From NCBI GenBank assembly GCA_030533085.1, contig JAUNJZ010000003.1, forward strand, positions 44,423-108,422: a stretch of DNA of 64,000 nucleotides, in the 5' to 3' direction. Below, in pieces: positions 43,952-54,185 of this stretch; position 1 is the stretch's first letter; every line of letters begins with the position of its first letter. The notes beneath the pieces are model-generated. The model made no database searches. It was not told where the DNA came from and saw only the letters and a program-made list of their open reading frames with translations. This DNA is from Synergistaceae bacterium. GTDB taxonomy: Bacteria > Synergistota > Synergistia > Synergistales > Synergistaceae. The position numbers and the translations under genes were made by a program.

Positions 43952-46006
43952 ATGGAGGATAAATTTAAGCTCGTCGCTCCGTTCAGTCTCTCGGGCGACC
44001 AGCCGCAGGCTGTGGAAAAGCTGGTGCGCGGCTTCCGGGAAAGGGACGGCTCGCGCCAGACGCTGCTCGGAGTGACTGGGAGCGGCAAGACCTTTACGAT
44101 GGCTAACGTCATTGAACAGCTTAACCGGCCGACGCTTGTGATGGCTCACAATAAGACGCTGGCGGCGCAGCTGTACAGCGAATTTAAGGAATTTTTCCCT
44201 GAAAATTCGGTCAACTATTTTGTCAGCTATTACGATTATTATCAGCCGGAGGCATATATCCCATCTTCGGACGTATATATAGAAAAGGATTCTTCCGTCA
44301 ACGAACGCATTGAAAAGCTGCGTCTCGCGACCACAAAGGCGCTGCTTGAGCGGCGCGACGTGATTGTCGTCGCCAGCGTCTCCTGCATCTACGGGCTGGG
44401 CAAGCGCAAAAATTACGAGGACGCGATCTTTCGTTTCGCGCAGGGCGACCGCTGGGAGCGGCGCGCCTTCATGCTGCGGCTGATCGAGAACTATTACGAG
44501 CGCAACGACATGTCGCTTGTCAGGGGAACCTTCAGAAGCCGCGGCGAGACGATGGAGATATTCCCGTCCTACAGCGACACCGCGCTGAGGATTTCCTTTT
44601 TTGACGACGAAATAGAGCGGATAGACGAAATAGACCCGGTGTCAGGACACACACTGGCGCGTAAGGAGAAGGTGGGCATTTTCCCGTCGCAGCACTATGT
44701 TACCAGCCCCGACGCCATAAAGAACTGCGCCGGAGCGATAGAACGCGAGATGGAAGAGTGCTGCGCGCGCTTTATCAGCGACGGAAAATATCTTGAAGCC
44801 GAGAGGCTGAAAATGCGCACAAAGTACGATCTTGAAATGCTGCTTGAGGTCGGCTACTGTTCCGGCATAGAGAACTACTCTCGCTATCTCGACGGACGAG
44901 AGGCCGGAGACCCGCCGGGAACGCTGCTTGACTTCTTTCCGCAGGACGCGCTTTTCTTCGTTGACGAATCGCACATGACGCTGCCGCAGGTGCGCGGGAT
45001 GTACAACGGCGACCGGGCGCGCAAGGAGGTGCTGGTCGAGCACGGCTTTCGGCTTCCCTCCTGTCTGGACAACCGCCCGCTGAAATGGGCTGAATATGAA
45101 CCGGCGCTGAAAAACGCGCTTTTTATATCGGCCACGCCCGGCGACTATGAATTTGAACATTCCGACCATGTCGTGGAGCAGCTTATACGCCCCACCGGCA
45201 TTCCAGACCCGGAGGTCGAGGTGCATAAAGCCACAGGGCAGGTTGACGACCTGCTGGCCGAGATACGCCCCATAGTGGACAGCGGCGGGCGGGCGCTTGT
45301 CTCAACTCTGACAAAGCGCTCCGCCGAAGATCTTGCGGAATATATGGCGGAGCTGGGCGTTAAGGTGCGCTACATACATTCGGAGCTTGATACCTTCGAG
45401 AGGGCTGAGCTGCTGCGGGATTTGCGCCTCGGCGTATTCGGCGTTCTTGTCGGCGTGAATCTGCTGCGCGAGGGGATAGACCTGCCGGAGGTCTCTTTAG
45501 TGGCTATACTGGACGCCGACCGCGAGGGATATCTGCGCGCGCATCGCTCTCTGATACAGATGATCGGCCGCGCTGCTCGCAACAGCGCCGGAAAAGTGAT
45601 ATTATATGCCGATAGGATAACAGACAGTATGGCTTTGGCGATGAAAGAGACGGAAAGACGCCGCGAGGTTCAGAAGGCTTTTAACGAAGAGCATCACATC
45701 GAGCCAAAGACGATAGTCAAATCGGTAAAGAATCTCCTTCCCGACGAGCTGCTGGCTGAGGACGAGAAAAATTACGCAGGAATGCGCGCCGCCTCTCCGC
45801 TTGCCGGACGAGGCGAGGAGAATATCTCCGAGCTTGAAAGGAAAATGTGGGAGGCTGTTGAAAAGCTGGACTTCGAGAGCGCGGCGCAGCTCCGGGACGA
45901 TATAAGGAAATTGAAAGGCGGAGGCTCTATTGGAACAGGAACTGAGAATCACAGGGGCAAGGCAGCACAATTTAAAAAACATAAACGTAAATATTCCAAA
46001 AAATAA
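43952..46006 (+). CDS. uvrB: Excinuclease ABC subunit B
   Basis: Nucleotide excision repair helicase, 684 residues. Walker [14 protein letters not shown], β-hairpin region [25 protein letters not shown] box FFVDESHMT, motif [23 protein letters not shown] and QMIGRAARN, and a C-terminal UVR/UvrC-binding coil ([17 protein letters not shown]). The final 25 residues, after KLKGGG, are lysine-rich and overlap the uvrA start in another frame. AAAGGG precedes ATG 43952. It forms an operon with uvrA and rlmB. Confidence 0.97.
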   Translation: MEDKFKLVAPFSLSGDQPQAVEKLVRGFRERDGSRQTLLGVTGSGKTFTMANVIEQLNRPTLVMAHNKTLAAQLYSEFKEFFPENSVNYFVSYYDYYQPEAYIPSSDVYIEKDSSVNERIEKLRLATTKALLERRDVIVVASVSCIYGLGKRKNYEDAIFRFAQGDRWERRAFMLRLIENYYERNDMSLVRGTFRSRGETMEIFPSYSDTALRISFFDDEIERIDEIDPVSGHTLARKEKVGIFPSQHYVTSPDAIKNCAGAIEREMEECCARFISDGKYLEAERLKMRTKYDLEMLLEVGYCSGIENYSRYLDGREAGDPPGTLLDFFPQDALFFVDESHMTLPQVRGMYNGDRARKEVLVEHGFRLPSCLDNRPLKWAEYEPALKNALFISATPGDYEFEHSDHVVEQLIRPTGIPDPEVEVHKATGQVDDLLAEIRPIVDSGGRALVSTLTKRSAEDLAEYMAELGVKVRYIHSELDTFERAELLRDLRLGVFGVLVGVNLLREGIDLPEVSLVAILDADREGYLRAHRSLIQMIGRAARNSAGKVILYADRITDSMALAMKETERRREVQKAFNEEHHIEPKTIVKSVKNLLPDELLAEDEKNYAGMRAASPLAGRGEENISELERKMWEAVEKLDFESAAQLRDDIRKLKGGGSIGTGTENHRGKAAQFKKHKRKYSKK

Positions 46007-48764
46007 GCTGGTGGTGGTGACGGGGCCGTCAGGCTCAGGAAAGTCGTCGCTGGCCTTTGACACTATATACGCTGAGGGGCAGCGCCGCTATGTCGAATCC
46101 CTTTCCTCATACGCGAGGCAGTTTCTTGGCATTTCGGACAAGCCCGACGTCGACGACATATCGGGGCTTTCTCCTGCCATATCCATTGAACAGAAGGGGG
46201 CGGGACACAACCCGCGCTCCACAGTCGGCACAGTTACGGAAATATATGATTATCTGCGTCTTTTATACGGACGCGCAGGGACTCCGCACTGCCCTAAGTG
46301 CGGGCGCGAGGTTCACCGCTACAGCGTGGATGAGATAATCGACCTCATCTATCAGGAGTACGACGAAAAGCCGCTGGAAATATATTCCCCCGTCATAAAG
46401 GGGAAAAAGGGGGAATATAAAAATCTGCTGCTCAAGCTCCATCAGCAGGGCTACATGAGAGCGAGAATAGACGGAACGCTCTACTGGCTGGAAGAGGCGG
46501 TCGAGCTGGACAAGAAAAAACGCCACACGATAGAATGCCTCATCGACCGCATGAAGGTGCGCGCGGAAAACAGGTTGCGTCTCAGTGAGGCGGTCGAAAT
46601 GGCGCTCCGGCTTTCCGAGGGCTTTGTGCTTCTCATATCGCAGGGAATGGAGGAAAGGGAGCTTACGGAAAAGTATGTTTGCCCCGAATGTCAGATCAGC
46701 CTGCCTGATATAGAGCCGCGCCTTTTTTCCTTCAACGCGCCGGTCGGAGCCTGCCCGGACTGCGGCGGCCTCGGCTTTCACATGCACTTTTCGCCGGAGC
46801 TTGCCGTCAATCCCGACCTGCCTCTCGGCGAAGGAGGCTTCATCCCCTGGAAGACGATGAAATATATGGTGCAGAAGGCTGAAAAACTGGCGGAGATAAG
46901 GGGCTGGGATATTTCCAAGCCGTTCCGCGAGCTGCCGCCTGATGCCAAAAATGAGCTGCTTTACGGCTCCGACGCGCTGCTGCCGCTCATCTTCAGCGAT
47001 AAAAACGGAGACTGGGAATACAACGGTAAATATATCGGCCTCATACCGTGGATAGAGAAGAGATATAACGAGACTGAATCCGAGACATATAAAGAGGAGC
47101 TTGACCGCTACAGGGTGGAGGATATCTGCTCCAGCTGCAAGGGGGCGCGGCTTAAACCGGAGGCTCTGGCCGTTACGCTCGGCGGCTACAATATTAAAGA
47201 GCTGACTTCGATGCCGGTGGACGAGCTGCTCGGAGTGCTGGAAAAGCTTGAGCTTGGCGCGCGCGAATGGAAGATAGTGGGCGTCGCCCTTATCGAGGTG
47301 CGCAAGAGGCTCGCATTCCTCAACGACGTGGGAGCCGGTTATCTCAGCCTCTCCCGGAGGGCCGACACTCTTTCGGGGGGCGAGAGCCAGCGCATACGTC
47401 TCGCCTCGCAGATAGGCTCGCAGCTCACCGGCGTACTTTACGTGCTTGACGAGCCTACGATCGGCCTTCATCCGCGCGATACGAACCGGCTGCTCGATAC
47501 CCTCCGCGCCATACGCGATATAGGCAATACTGTGCTGGTGGTGGAACATGACCGCGACACGATGGCGGCGGCGGATCATATCCTTGAGCTGGGGCCTGGG
47601 GCCGGCGAGCATGGGGGAGAGCTTATCGCAAACGGCGGCGCGGCGGAGGTAATGGCGGGTGATTCAAGCACGGCCAGATATCTGCGCGGCGAAGCCGACG
47701 GCACATACAGGCCGCTTGGGGAACGCCGCAAGCCATCCGGTATGATAAAGGTGCGCGGCGCGCGGGAAAATAATCTGAAAAAGCTCAGCGCCGATATACC
47801 GCTCAACGTATTCGCCGCCCTATCCGGCGTCTCCGGCTCCGGAAAAAGCACCTTTCTATATGAGATACTCTACAAGGGACTGCGCGGCAAGTTCGACTCT
47901 GACTACCGCGAGCGCCCGGGCAAATTCGACTCGATAACGGGCTATGAATCCCTGCGCAATGTGGTGCTTGTGGACCAAAGTCCAATCGGGCGCACGCCGC
48001 GTTCAAACCCCGCGACATATACGGGCGTCTTTTCCTATATACGCGAATTTTTCGCGCAGCTGCCGGAATCCAGACTGCGGGGCTATCAGCCCGGGCGTTT
48101 CAGCTTCAACGTCAAGGGCGGACGCTGCGAAGCCTGCAACGGCGACGGCGTGACAAAGGTCTCGATGCTCTTCATGCCCGACGTCTATGTCAGATGCGAG
48201 GTCTGCAAGGGAGAGCGCTACAACCGCGAGACGCTGGAGGTGCGCTACAAAGGACTCTCCATCGCCGACGTGCTGAATCTTACCGTGGACGAGGCGACGG
48301 AATTTTTCAGCGGCATACCGCGTATCGCCAACAAGCTGAAGGTGATACAGGAGGCTGGTCTGGGCTATATCAGACTGGGGCAGCCCGCGCCGACCCTTTC
48401 AGGCGGCGAGGCGCAGCGCGTGAAGCTTGCGACGGAGCTGGGCAAAAAATTCCGCGGCAATACGCTCTATCTGCTTGACGAACCGACGACTGGTCTGCAC
48501 TATACCGATGTGAAGAAGCTGCTGATACTGCTCCATAAGCTGGTGGATCAGGGCAATTCAGTGCTGACGATAGAGCATAATCTGGACGTTCTCGCCTCTG
48601 CCGACTATATTCTGGATTTGGGGCCGGAGGGCGGCCGCGGCGGCGGTAAGCTTATAGCGAAAGGAACGCCGGAAGAGGTGGCGGCCGCGAAGGGGCCGAC
48701 CTCAAAATATCTGGCGAGCTTTCTGGAAGATATCGGGAGGATGAGCGGCGATGGAAAAAAATAA
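45930..48764 (+). CDS. uvrA: Excinuclease ABC subunit A
   Basis: Damage-recognition ABC ATPase, 944 residues. N-terminal Walker [21 protein letters not shown], the zinc module CPKCGREV at its tip region, ABC signatures [12 protein letters not shown] and [12 protein letters not shown], the second Walker [17 protein letters not shown], a second Cys-rich zinc finger (CEACNGDGV ... CEVCKG) and Walker [13 protein letters not shown] / [12 protein letters not shown]. Start TTG 45930 has GGCGGAGG five bases upstream and gives the standard N-terminus, so a 77-base overlap with uvrB is real. The end overlaps rlmB by 14 bases. Confidence 0.97.
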   Translation: MEQELRITGARQHNLKNINVNIPKNKLVVVTGPSGSGKSSLAFDTIYAEGQRRYVESLSSYARQFLGISDKPDVDDISGLSPAISIEQKGAGHNPRSTVGTVTEIYDYLRLLYGRAGTPHCPKCGREVHRYSVDEIIDLIYQEYDEKPLEIYSPVIKGKKGEYKNLLLKLHQQGYMRARIDGTLYWLEEAVELDKKKRHTIECLIDRMKVRAENRLRLSEAVEMALRLSEGFVLLISQGMEERELTEKYVCPECQISLPDIEPRLFSFNAPVGACPDCGGLGFHMHFSPELAVNPDLPLGEGGFIPWKTMKYMVQKAEKLAEIRGWDISKPFRELPPDAKNELLYGSDALLPLIFSDKNGDWEYNGKYIGLIPWIEKRYNETESETYKEELDRYRVEDICSSCKGARLKPEALAVTLGGYNIKELTSMPVDELLGVLEKLELGAREWKIVGVALIEVRKRLAFLNDVGAGYLSLSRRADTLSGGESQRIRLASQIGSQLTGVLYVLDEPTIGLHPRDTNRLLDTLRAIRDIGNTVLVVEHDRDTMAAADHILELGPGAGEHGGELIANGGAAEVMAGDSSTARYLRGEADGTYRPLGERRKPSGMIKVRGARENNLKKLSADIPLNVFAALSGVSGSGKSTFLYEILYKGLRGKFDSDYRERPGKFDSITGYESLRNVVLVDQSPIGRTPRSNPATYTGVFSYIREFFAQLPESRLRGYQPGRFSFNVKGGRCEACNGDGVTKVSMLFMPDVYVRCEVCKGERYNRETLEVRYKGLSIADVLNLTVDEATEFFSGIPRIANKLKVIQEAGLGYIRLGQPAPTLSGGEAQRVKLATELGKKFRGNTLYLLDEPTTGLHYTDVKKLLILLHKLVDQGNSVLTIEHNLDVLASADYILDLGPEGGRGGGKLIAKGTPEEVAAAKGPTSKYLASFLEDIGRMSGDGKK

Positions 48765-49551
48765 AGGACGAAAAAGCGACAGGACTGAAAGCGGCGCAGG
48801 CGTCGAGGGCGATATCTGCTGGGGGAGGAATCCCGTCCTCTCTCTGCTCGAAGAGAACCCGGAGCGCTGCATGAAAGTGCTGCTCTCAAAAAGCGTACAG
48901 CCGCATATAAAGAATAAGATAATATCGCTGTGCAGGGAGAAGTCCGTCATATTTCAGAATGTCGAAGGCGCGGCGCTCGACAGGCTGACAGGCGGAGAAA
49001 ACCATCAGGGCGTCGCTGCCTATGCGGCGCGGATGAAGCTCTGGGAGACGGAGGAGCTGCTTGCCTCTCTGCCGCAGCCTCCCGCTCCGGCTATGATATT
49101 GCTCTGCGACCATATACAGGACCCGCACAACCTGGGCGCGGTGATACGAAGCGCGGAGGCGGCCGGCGCCTCCGCCGTGATGATACCGAAGCGCGGCGGC
49201 TGCCTGCCGACAGGCACGGTGGTAAAGACGAGCGCCGGCGCGGCGCTCCGGCTGCCTCTGGCAGTCACAGGCAACGTCTCTCAGACGATAAGGCTCTTGC
49301 AGGAGGCAGGCTTCTGGGTAACGGGGCTGGCGATGGACGGGCGCGAGACTCTTTTCAAGGAAGATATGCCTCCGCGCAGCGTCATCGTAGTCGGAGCGGA
49401 GGGCGAAGGGCTGGGGACTGCCGCCGCAAAGGCCTGCGACGATATACGCTTCATCCCGATGCGGGGGACGACAGGCTCCCTCAACGCCTCTGTCGCCGCC
49501 GGAATAGCGATGTTTGAATGGAGCCGTTCTCAGGCGGCAAAAAAGCAATAG
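48751..49551 (+). CDS. rlmB: 23S rRNA 2'-O-methyltransferase RlmB / TrmH family
   Basis: SPOUT-fold SAM-dependent methyltransferase, 266 residues. N-terminal substrate-binding domain (GRNPVLSLLEENPERCMKVLLS, HQGVAAYA) and SpoU motifs: LLCDHIQDPHNLGAVIRSAEAAG (motif 1), VVGAEGEGLG (motif 2) and IPMRGTTGSLNASVAAGIAMFEW (motif 3). The HNLGA/NASVA pattern is closest to RlmB, which methylates G2251. It is the last gene of the uvrB-uvrA transcript. Confidence 0.88.
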   Translation: MEKNKGRKSDRTESGAGVEGDICWGRNPVLSLLEENPERCMKVLLSKSVQPHIKNKIISLCREKSVIFQNVEGAALDRLTGGENHQGVAAYAARMKLWETEELLASLPQPPAPAMILLCDHIQDPHNLGAVIRSAEAAGASAVMIPKRGGCLPTGTVVKTSAGAALRLPLAVTGNVSQTIRLLQEAGFWVTGLAMDGRETLFKEDMPPRSVIVVGAEGEGLGTAAAKACDDIRFIPMRGTTGSLNASVAAGIAMFEWSRSQAAKKQ

Positions 49552-49555
49552 CGCG

Positions 49556-49600
49556 GAGGCGCTGGCGGAAAATATCCTTCCGCGCGGCCTCTTTCGTTTT
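49556..49600 (+). terminator. Terminator after rlmB
   Basis: GAGGC...GCGGAA-loop-TTCCGC...GCCTC interrupted stem (49556-49591), followed by TTTCGTTTTG. Confidence 0.75.
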
Positions 49601-49668
49601 GTTATGCAAAATTGGGAATTGATGTTACAATACGCAAAGCGGTATAAAAATTATGGAGGTGTTTGAAT

Positions 49669-50871
49669 TTGAGCAAAGAAAGATTTCTCATTTCGTCTGA
49701 ATCGGTGACGGAAGGACATCCTGACAAACTCGCAGATCAAATATCCGACGCGGTGCTTGACGCCATACTCGAAGCCGACCCTATGGGGCGGGTCGCCTGT
49801 GAGACGCTTGTTACTACCGGTCTGGTGGTCGTGGCGGGTGAGATAAGCACCAGCTGTTATGTAGATATCCCGAAGATCGCGCGCAAGACGATAAAAGAAG
49901 TCGGCTACACGCGCGCCAAATATGGCTTTGACGGCGATACCTGCTCCGTGCTGACCACGATAGACGAACAGTCGTGCGACATCGCTCTCGGCGTGGACAG
50001 GGCAAAAGAGGCGCGCGAACTCTCCGACGACGAGATAGACGCGATCGGCGCGGGAGACCAGGGGCTTATGGTGGGCTTTGCCTGCGACGAGACGGAAGAG
50101 CTGATGCCGCTGCCGATATCTCTGGCTCACAGGCTGACGCGCCGCCTCTCGGAGGTGCGCAGGAACAAGACCCTTCCATATCTGCGCCCGGACGGAAAGA
50201 GCCAGGTTACGGTAGAATATGAAAAAGGAAAGCCCGTGCGCGTGGACACGATCGTCGTCAGCACGCAGCATCATCCGGCCATCGACCAGAAGCAGATAGA
50301 GGCGGATGTGACGGAGCATGTCATCAAGCCTGTCATTCCCTCTGAGCTGATAAAATCGAAGCCGCACATCTTCGTCAACCCGACGGGGCGCTTCGTCATG
50401 GGAGGCCCGCAGGCGGACAGCGGACTTACGGGACGCAAAATAATCGTCGATACCTACGGCGGCGCTGTTCCTCACGGCGGCGGCGCATTCTCAGGCAAAG
50501 ACCCGACGAAGGTTGACCGCTCCGGCGCGTACATGGCCCGCTACGCGGCGAAGAATGTTGTCGCCTCCGGCCTTGCCGGCTCCTGCCAGGTACAGGTGGC
50601 CTACGCGATAGGCGTCGCCAGACCGGTTTCGATCATGGTTGAAACTTTCGGAACAGGAAAGATAAAGGACGAGGATATCACAAAGCTGCTGCGCGAGAAT
50701 TTTGATTTCCGCCCGGCCGCGATAATCCGCGACCTTGACCTGCGCAAGCCGCAGTACAGACGTCTTGCCGCCTACGGCCACATGGGGCGCGTAGATCTTG
50801 ACCCGATGCCGGCATGGGAGCGCACGGACAAGGCGGAGACGCTGAGGCGCGCGGCGGAGCGCTTCGCATAA
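49669..50871 (+). CDS. metK: S-adenosylmethionine synthetase
   Basis: Makes SAM from methionine and ATP; 400 residues from TTG 49669 (GGAGG nine bases before). Signatures: [38 protein letters not shown], the P-loop-like [19 protein letters not shown] and C-terminal YGHMGR. An in-frame TTG two codons upstream is too close to the ribosome site. No SAM riboswitch features are visible in the short leader (49601-49668). Confidence 0.97.
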   Translation: MSKERFLISSESVTEGHPDKLADQISDAVLDAILEADPMGRVACETLVTTGLVVVAGEISTSCYVDIPKIARKTIKEVGYTRAKYGFDGDTCSVLTTIDEQSCDIALGVDRAKEARELSDDEIDAIGAGDQGLMVGFACDETEELMPLPISLAHRLTRRLSEVRRNKTLPYLRPDGKSQVTVEYEKGKPVRVDTIVVSTQHHPAIDQKQIEADVTEHVIKPVIPSELIKSKPHIFVNPTGRFVMGGPQADSGLTGRKIIVDTYGGAVPHGGGAFSGKDPTKVDRSGAYMARYAAKNVVASGLAGSCQVQVAYAIGVARPVSIMVETFGTGKIKDEDITKLLRENFDFRPAAIIRDLDLRKPQYRRLAAYGHMGRVDLDPMPAWERTDKAETLRRAAERFA

Positions 50872-50889
50872 ATCAAAAAGAAATGTCTC

Positions 50890-50915
50890 GGGCGGCATCA
50901 AGCCGCCCATTTTGC
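50890..50915 (+). terminator. Terminator after metK
   Basis: GGGCGGC-ATCAA-GCCGCCC hairpin (50890-50908) followed by ATTTTGCTTT, just before the comF start. Confidence 0.8.
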
Positions 50916-50925
50916 TTTATTGAAT

Positions 50926-51630
50926 ATGCCGGCCTCACTCTTCTCCTCTCTCCTTCATATCATATTCCCGAGCCGCTGCCCCGGATGCGGACGGCTGGCG
51001 GTCATATACTGCCCGTCATGCCTGGAAACGGCCGCGTCAGCGCCGCTTCCGCCATTTTGCGCTGAGTGCGGAGGCGCTTACGGCGTTCCATGCTGTCATG
51101 ACAGCGCGCCCTGCTTCGCGGCGGCCGCGCACGACGATGCGGCGAGACGCTTCATTCTCGCCCTTAAATATGAAAATATGAGAGGGCTGGGAGCTGTCAT
51201 GGGAAGACGCATGGCCGCGCTCTTTGAACGAGTGGAGGCTGATATGCTGATTCCTCTGCCGCTGCACAGAGGCAGCCGCCGCGCCTACAATCAGACGGAG
51301 CTGCTGGCGCGCGGCGTGGGGGAGTCGTGGGCTATCCCAGTCGAGGCGGAGGCGCTGAAATGGAAGGCTGAGAGAAAGCCGCAGACCTCAAAGAAAGCGT
51401 TTGAGAGGAAAAGCCTTTCATTTGACTCATTCGAGGCATCGCGGATAGTGAGCGGCAGGAGAGTTATACTGGTGGACGACGTATATACGACCGGCGGAAC
51501 GGTGCGCGCCGCGAAATTCGCGCTGCAAAGGGCTGGGGCGGAGGTCGCGGCCGTTCTTGTATGGACAAGGCGTATCCGCGGGGCGGAGCATCCGGCCGGC
51601 TGGCCCGACGAGGCTCTTATAGAGCCGTGA
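50926..51630 (+). CDS. comF: ComF-family phosphoribosyltransferase-like protein
   Basis: 234 residues from ATG 50926 (TTG 50920 is an alternative). N-terminal zinc-finger pairs CPGCGRLAVIYCPSC and CAECGGAYGVPCC, a central LIPLPLHRGSRRAYNQTELLA, and a type I PRTase loop VILVDDVYTTGGTV. In naturally competent bacteria ComF helps DNA uptake; here no other competence gene is seen, and its role could be general DNA metabolism. No clear ribosome site before the start; the metK terminator is 17 bases upstream. Confidence 0.88.
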   Translation: MPASLFSSLLHIIFPSRCPGCGRLAVIYCPSCLETAASAPLPPFCAECGGAYGVPCCHDSAPCFAAAAHDDAARRFILALKYENMRGLGAVMGRRMAALFERVEADMLIPLPLHRGSRRAYNQTELLARGVGESWAIPVEAEALKWKAERKPQTSKKAFERKSLSFDSFEASRIVSGRRVILVDDVYTTGGTVRAAKFALQRAGAEVAAVLVWTRRIRGAEHPAGWPDEALIEP

Positions 51631-51688
51631 GCTTTTTTGTTATAATAATGTGATGAAGAATAAAGAAATGAGACAAAGGGGAGATACG

Positions 51689-52651
51689 ATGCTTCGCAGG
51701 ATCGGAGTTTTAACAAGCGGAGGAGACGCGCCGGGCATGAACGCCTCCATACGCGCGGTAACGCGCACCGCGCTCTACCACGGACTTCAGGTAGTCGGCA
51801 TACGCCGAGGCTATGAAGGATTGCTCGACGGAGATTTCATCCCGATGACAAAGAGCGCTGTCGGCGGTATACTCCTGCACGGAGGCACTATCCTCCGCAC
51901 GGCGAGATGCCCGGAGTTCATGCGTCCCGAGGGATTGAACGCCGCAGTATCTAAGCTGAAGGAAAACGATATAGACGCGCTGGTAGTCATAGGGGGCGAC
52001 GGCTCCTTCCGCGGCGCGAAGGAGCTGCACGACAGGGGAGTGCATGTCGTCGGCGTCCCCGGAACGATAGACAACGATATGGCCGGAACAGACTGTACAA
52101 TAGGATTCGACACCGCCTGCAACACGGCGCTGGAATGCATCAGCAAGCTGCGCGACACTGCCTCCAGCCACGATCGCATGTTTATTGTCGAGGTGATGGG
52201 CAGGCACGCCGGCTTTTTGGCGCTGGAGACCGGAGTCGCCTGCGGAGCCGAATTTGTGCTTGTGCCTGAAATACCGGCGGACATAGAGGCCATAGGCAGG
52301 AAGATACACTACGCGAAACAGCGGGGAAAGACTCACTCCATAATCGTTCTGGCCGAGGGAGTTATGCCGGCGCAGACTCTGGCCGACAGGCTGAAAGGTC
52401 ACTGCGATTACGACCCGAGGATAGTCGTCCTGGGACATTTGCAGCGAGGCGGAGCACCATCCTGCTTCGATACGGTGCTTGCGTCAAGGCTGGGGGCCGC
52501 GGCCGTAGAGGCGCTGCTGGAAGATAAACGCGGCGTGATGGTCGGCAGGATAAAGGGACAGATAGCGCTCTCTCCGTTACAGACCGCATGGGAAGAACAC
52601 CATACGCTCGACGCGGACATGCTCCGTCTGGTAGAGACGCTGAGCATCTGA
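51689..52651 (+). CDS. pfkA: ATP-dependent 6-phosphofructokinase
   Basis: Glycolytic enzyme, 320 residues from ATG 51689 (AAGGGGAG upstream), exactly the normal length. GGDAPGMNASIR, GGDGSFRGA (the Gly-Asp-Gly pattern of ATP-using rather than PPi-using enzymes), PGTIDNDMAGTD with catalytic Asp, MGRHAGFLAL and RGGAPSCFDTVLASRLG. The frame is open 13 codons further upstream but without a ribosome site. Confidence 0.96.
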   Translation: MLRRIGVLTSGGDAPGMNASIRAVTRTALYHGLQVVGIRRGYEGLLDGDFIPMTKSAVGGILLHGGTILRTARCPEFMRPEGLNAAVSKLKENDIDALVVIGGDGSFRGAKELHDRGVHVVGVPGTIDNDMAGTDCTIGFDTACNTALECISKLRDTASSHDRMFIVEVMGRHAGFLALETGVACGAEFVLVPEIPADIEAIGRKIHYAKQRGKTHSIIVLAEGVMPAQTLADRLKGHCDYDPRIVVLGHLQRGGAPSCFDTVLASRLGAAAVEALLEDKRGVMVGRIKGQIALSPLQTAWEEHHTLDADMLRLVETLSI

Positions 52652-52696
52652 GAGAGGAAAGGGCGGAATACTTCTCATCATCGCGGGGGAGATAAT

Positions 52697-53569
52697 GTGA
52701 CTCTGAAAATTGCTTTGTCGGAACAATTCGCAAAAAAGCTTATAGCTATTGTCTCGCGCGACAGAGGTGGACGCGGCGTTTCAAAGCTCTGCCGCCCGTC
52801 GGACTGGCGCGCCGCGGCTGAAAGCTTTGCGCCGCTGCGCAGAGTCGCGGTCATATCAGGGTTTTTCATCCCAGGCGCCGACGCTCCGGAGACGGACGGC
52901 CCCGGCGGAGCCGTCATGCTCGCGCGCGCCTATCTGCGTCAGGGGCGTTCCAGCGAGATATGGACTGACGCACTCTGCATTGATGTGATGAAAGCCTGCG
53001 CGGAAGCCGCCGGTTATCCGGCCGAGCTTGTGAAGGAGGCTCCCTCATTGCTTGCGGACAGCCGCATGGACGGGCTTATATTCAGCGAAAGGCTGGGACG
53101 CGCCGCCGACGGAGGCTACTATAATTTCCGAAAAATGGATATCTCGCGCTGGACTCCGGCGCTGGACAGGCTGGCCGACGAGGCGCGGCTGCTGTCTATT
53201 CCCACCTTTGGAATAGGGGACGGCGGCAACGAGGTTGGAATGGGCTGCTTCTATGACGAGCTCTGCGCGCTTCTGCCGGACTACGCCTCCTGCCTCTGCA
53301 CAGTAAGGACTGATTGCGCGGTGGCGGTCGATGTCAGCAACTGGGGGGCTTACGCCGCGACGGCGGCCTTATCCTGCCTTTGGGGAAGCTGGCGCGGCCC
53401 GGAGCGCGGCGAAGAACTGGCCATGCTCGAAGCTGTCATAAAAGCAGGAGCGGTAGACGGCATCAGCCGCAGGCCGGAGCTGACGGTGGACGGCTTTGAT
53501 ATCGCCGTTCAGGATAAGGTAATATCGTCGCTCTTTGAATTGTGGAGTCAGTACAGCCGGAAAAGGTGA
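52697..53569 (+). CDS. D-glutamate cyclase-like protein (DUF4392 family)
   Basis: 290 residues. VISGFFIPGADAPETDGPGGAVMLARAY at the N-terminus, LIFSERLGRAADGGYYNFR in the middle and GIGDGGNEVGMG near residue 175 match the DUF4392 domain of mammalian D-glutamate cyclase, which turns D-glutamate into 5-oxoproline. A role in D-amino-acid or peptidoglycan turnover is plausible, but no experimental link for bacterial members comes to mind. GTG 52697 with GGGGGAG six bases upstream. It lies 45 bases after pfkA, perhaps one transcript. Confidence 0.72.
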   Translation: MTLKIALSEQFAKKLIAIVSRDRGGRGVSKLCRPSDWRAAAESFAPLRRVAVISGFFIPGADAPETDGPGGAVMLARAYLRQGRSSEIWTDALCIDVMKACAEAAGYPAELVKEAPSLLADSRMDGLIFSERLGRAADGGYYNFRKMDISRWTPALDRLADEARLLSIPTFGIGDGGNEVGMGCFYDELCALLPDYASCLCTVRTDCAVAVDVSNWGAYAATAALSCLWGSWRGPERGEELAMLEAVIKAGAVDGISRRPELTVDGFDIAVQDKVISSLFELWSQYSRKR

Positions 53570-53613
53570 ATGTAAACCGTCCCTTTGTCGGAAAAAATTG
53601 AATTTCGTCGTTT

Positions 53614-53642
53614 TTGATAAAAAATCGTACAAATTCTATATA
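53614..53642 (+). promoter_or_regulatory. Promoter ahead of the membrane protein and rho
   Basis: TTGATA (53614-53619), 17-base spacer, TATATA (53637-53642) in an AT-rich gap, about 46 bases before the start at 53689. Confidence 0.65.
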
Positions 53643-53688
53643 TTTTATCCCAGAGTCATGCTAAAATAACTTTTCGGAGATAGTTGTA

Positions 53689-54147
53689 ATGAACGAAGAT
53701 AAGAGCCGGAAAGAGACCGGCAAGCGCTCGCTCGTCATCCTCGGAGCCATAGTCGTAATTCTTGTAATATTGAGCGTCATGAGTCTGAATACAGGTCTCC
53801 TCGGCAGCCCCTTTCGCATAGACAAAGCGGTGGTCTGCATTGAGCTGGATAAAAACCGGCTCCCGCACAAGGTGATGGAGACAATAACGCACGGCGTTCG
53901 TCAGGTCTGCCTCTGGTTTCAATATTCATCCGCTGCCGAGGGAAATCATCTTGTAGTTTCGTGGTATTACGGCGAAGATATGGTCTTGTCCGAATCCCTG
54001 AAATTGATGACAAAAGAGGGCGTGCGCGCTTTTTATCTGCTGAGGGAGGACGGTTCCCCTCTCCCGCCGGGAAATTACCGTGTAACGATATCTTCCGCGA
54101 CCAGGATGTTGAGCGAACTGAATTTTGAAATTGTCAGAAGAAATTAA
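53689..54147 (+). CDS. Single-pass membrane protein with β-rich C-terminal domain, unknown function
   Basis: 152 residues: a charged N-terminus, one hydrophobic segment (about 14-32), then a compact extracytoplasmic domain with repeated β-strands ending in LPPGNYRVTISSATRMLSEL, the shape of small β-sandwich domains such as DUF2914 (similarity uncertain). CGGAGAT nine bases before ATG 53689. It sits 38 bases before rho, probably in the same transcript. I do not recognise the family. Confidence 0.75.
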   Translation: MNEDKSRKETGKRSLVILGAIVVILVILSVMSLNTGLLGSPFRIDKAVVCIELDKNRLPHKVMETITHGVRQVCLWFQYSSAAEGNHLVVSWYYGEDMVLSESLKLMTKEGVRAFYLLREDGSPLPPGNYRVTISSATRMLSELNFEIVRRN

Positions 54148-54185
54148 AAATAAAAAAACAGAAATATAAAACGGAGGCTAGTGTT

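Noticed and set aside
42059..44149. 696-codon open frame on the minus strand
   Set aside because: It is antisense to ftsH with no ribosome site or recognisable family; GC-rich codon bias keeps the shadow frame open.
49601..49668. SAM riboswitch before metK
   Set aside because: The gap is too short and lacks the conserved SAM riboswitch cores.
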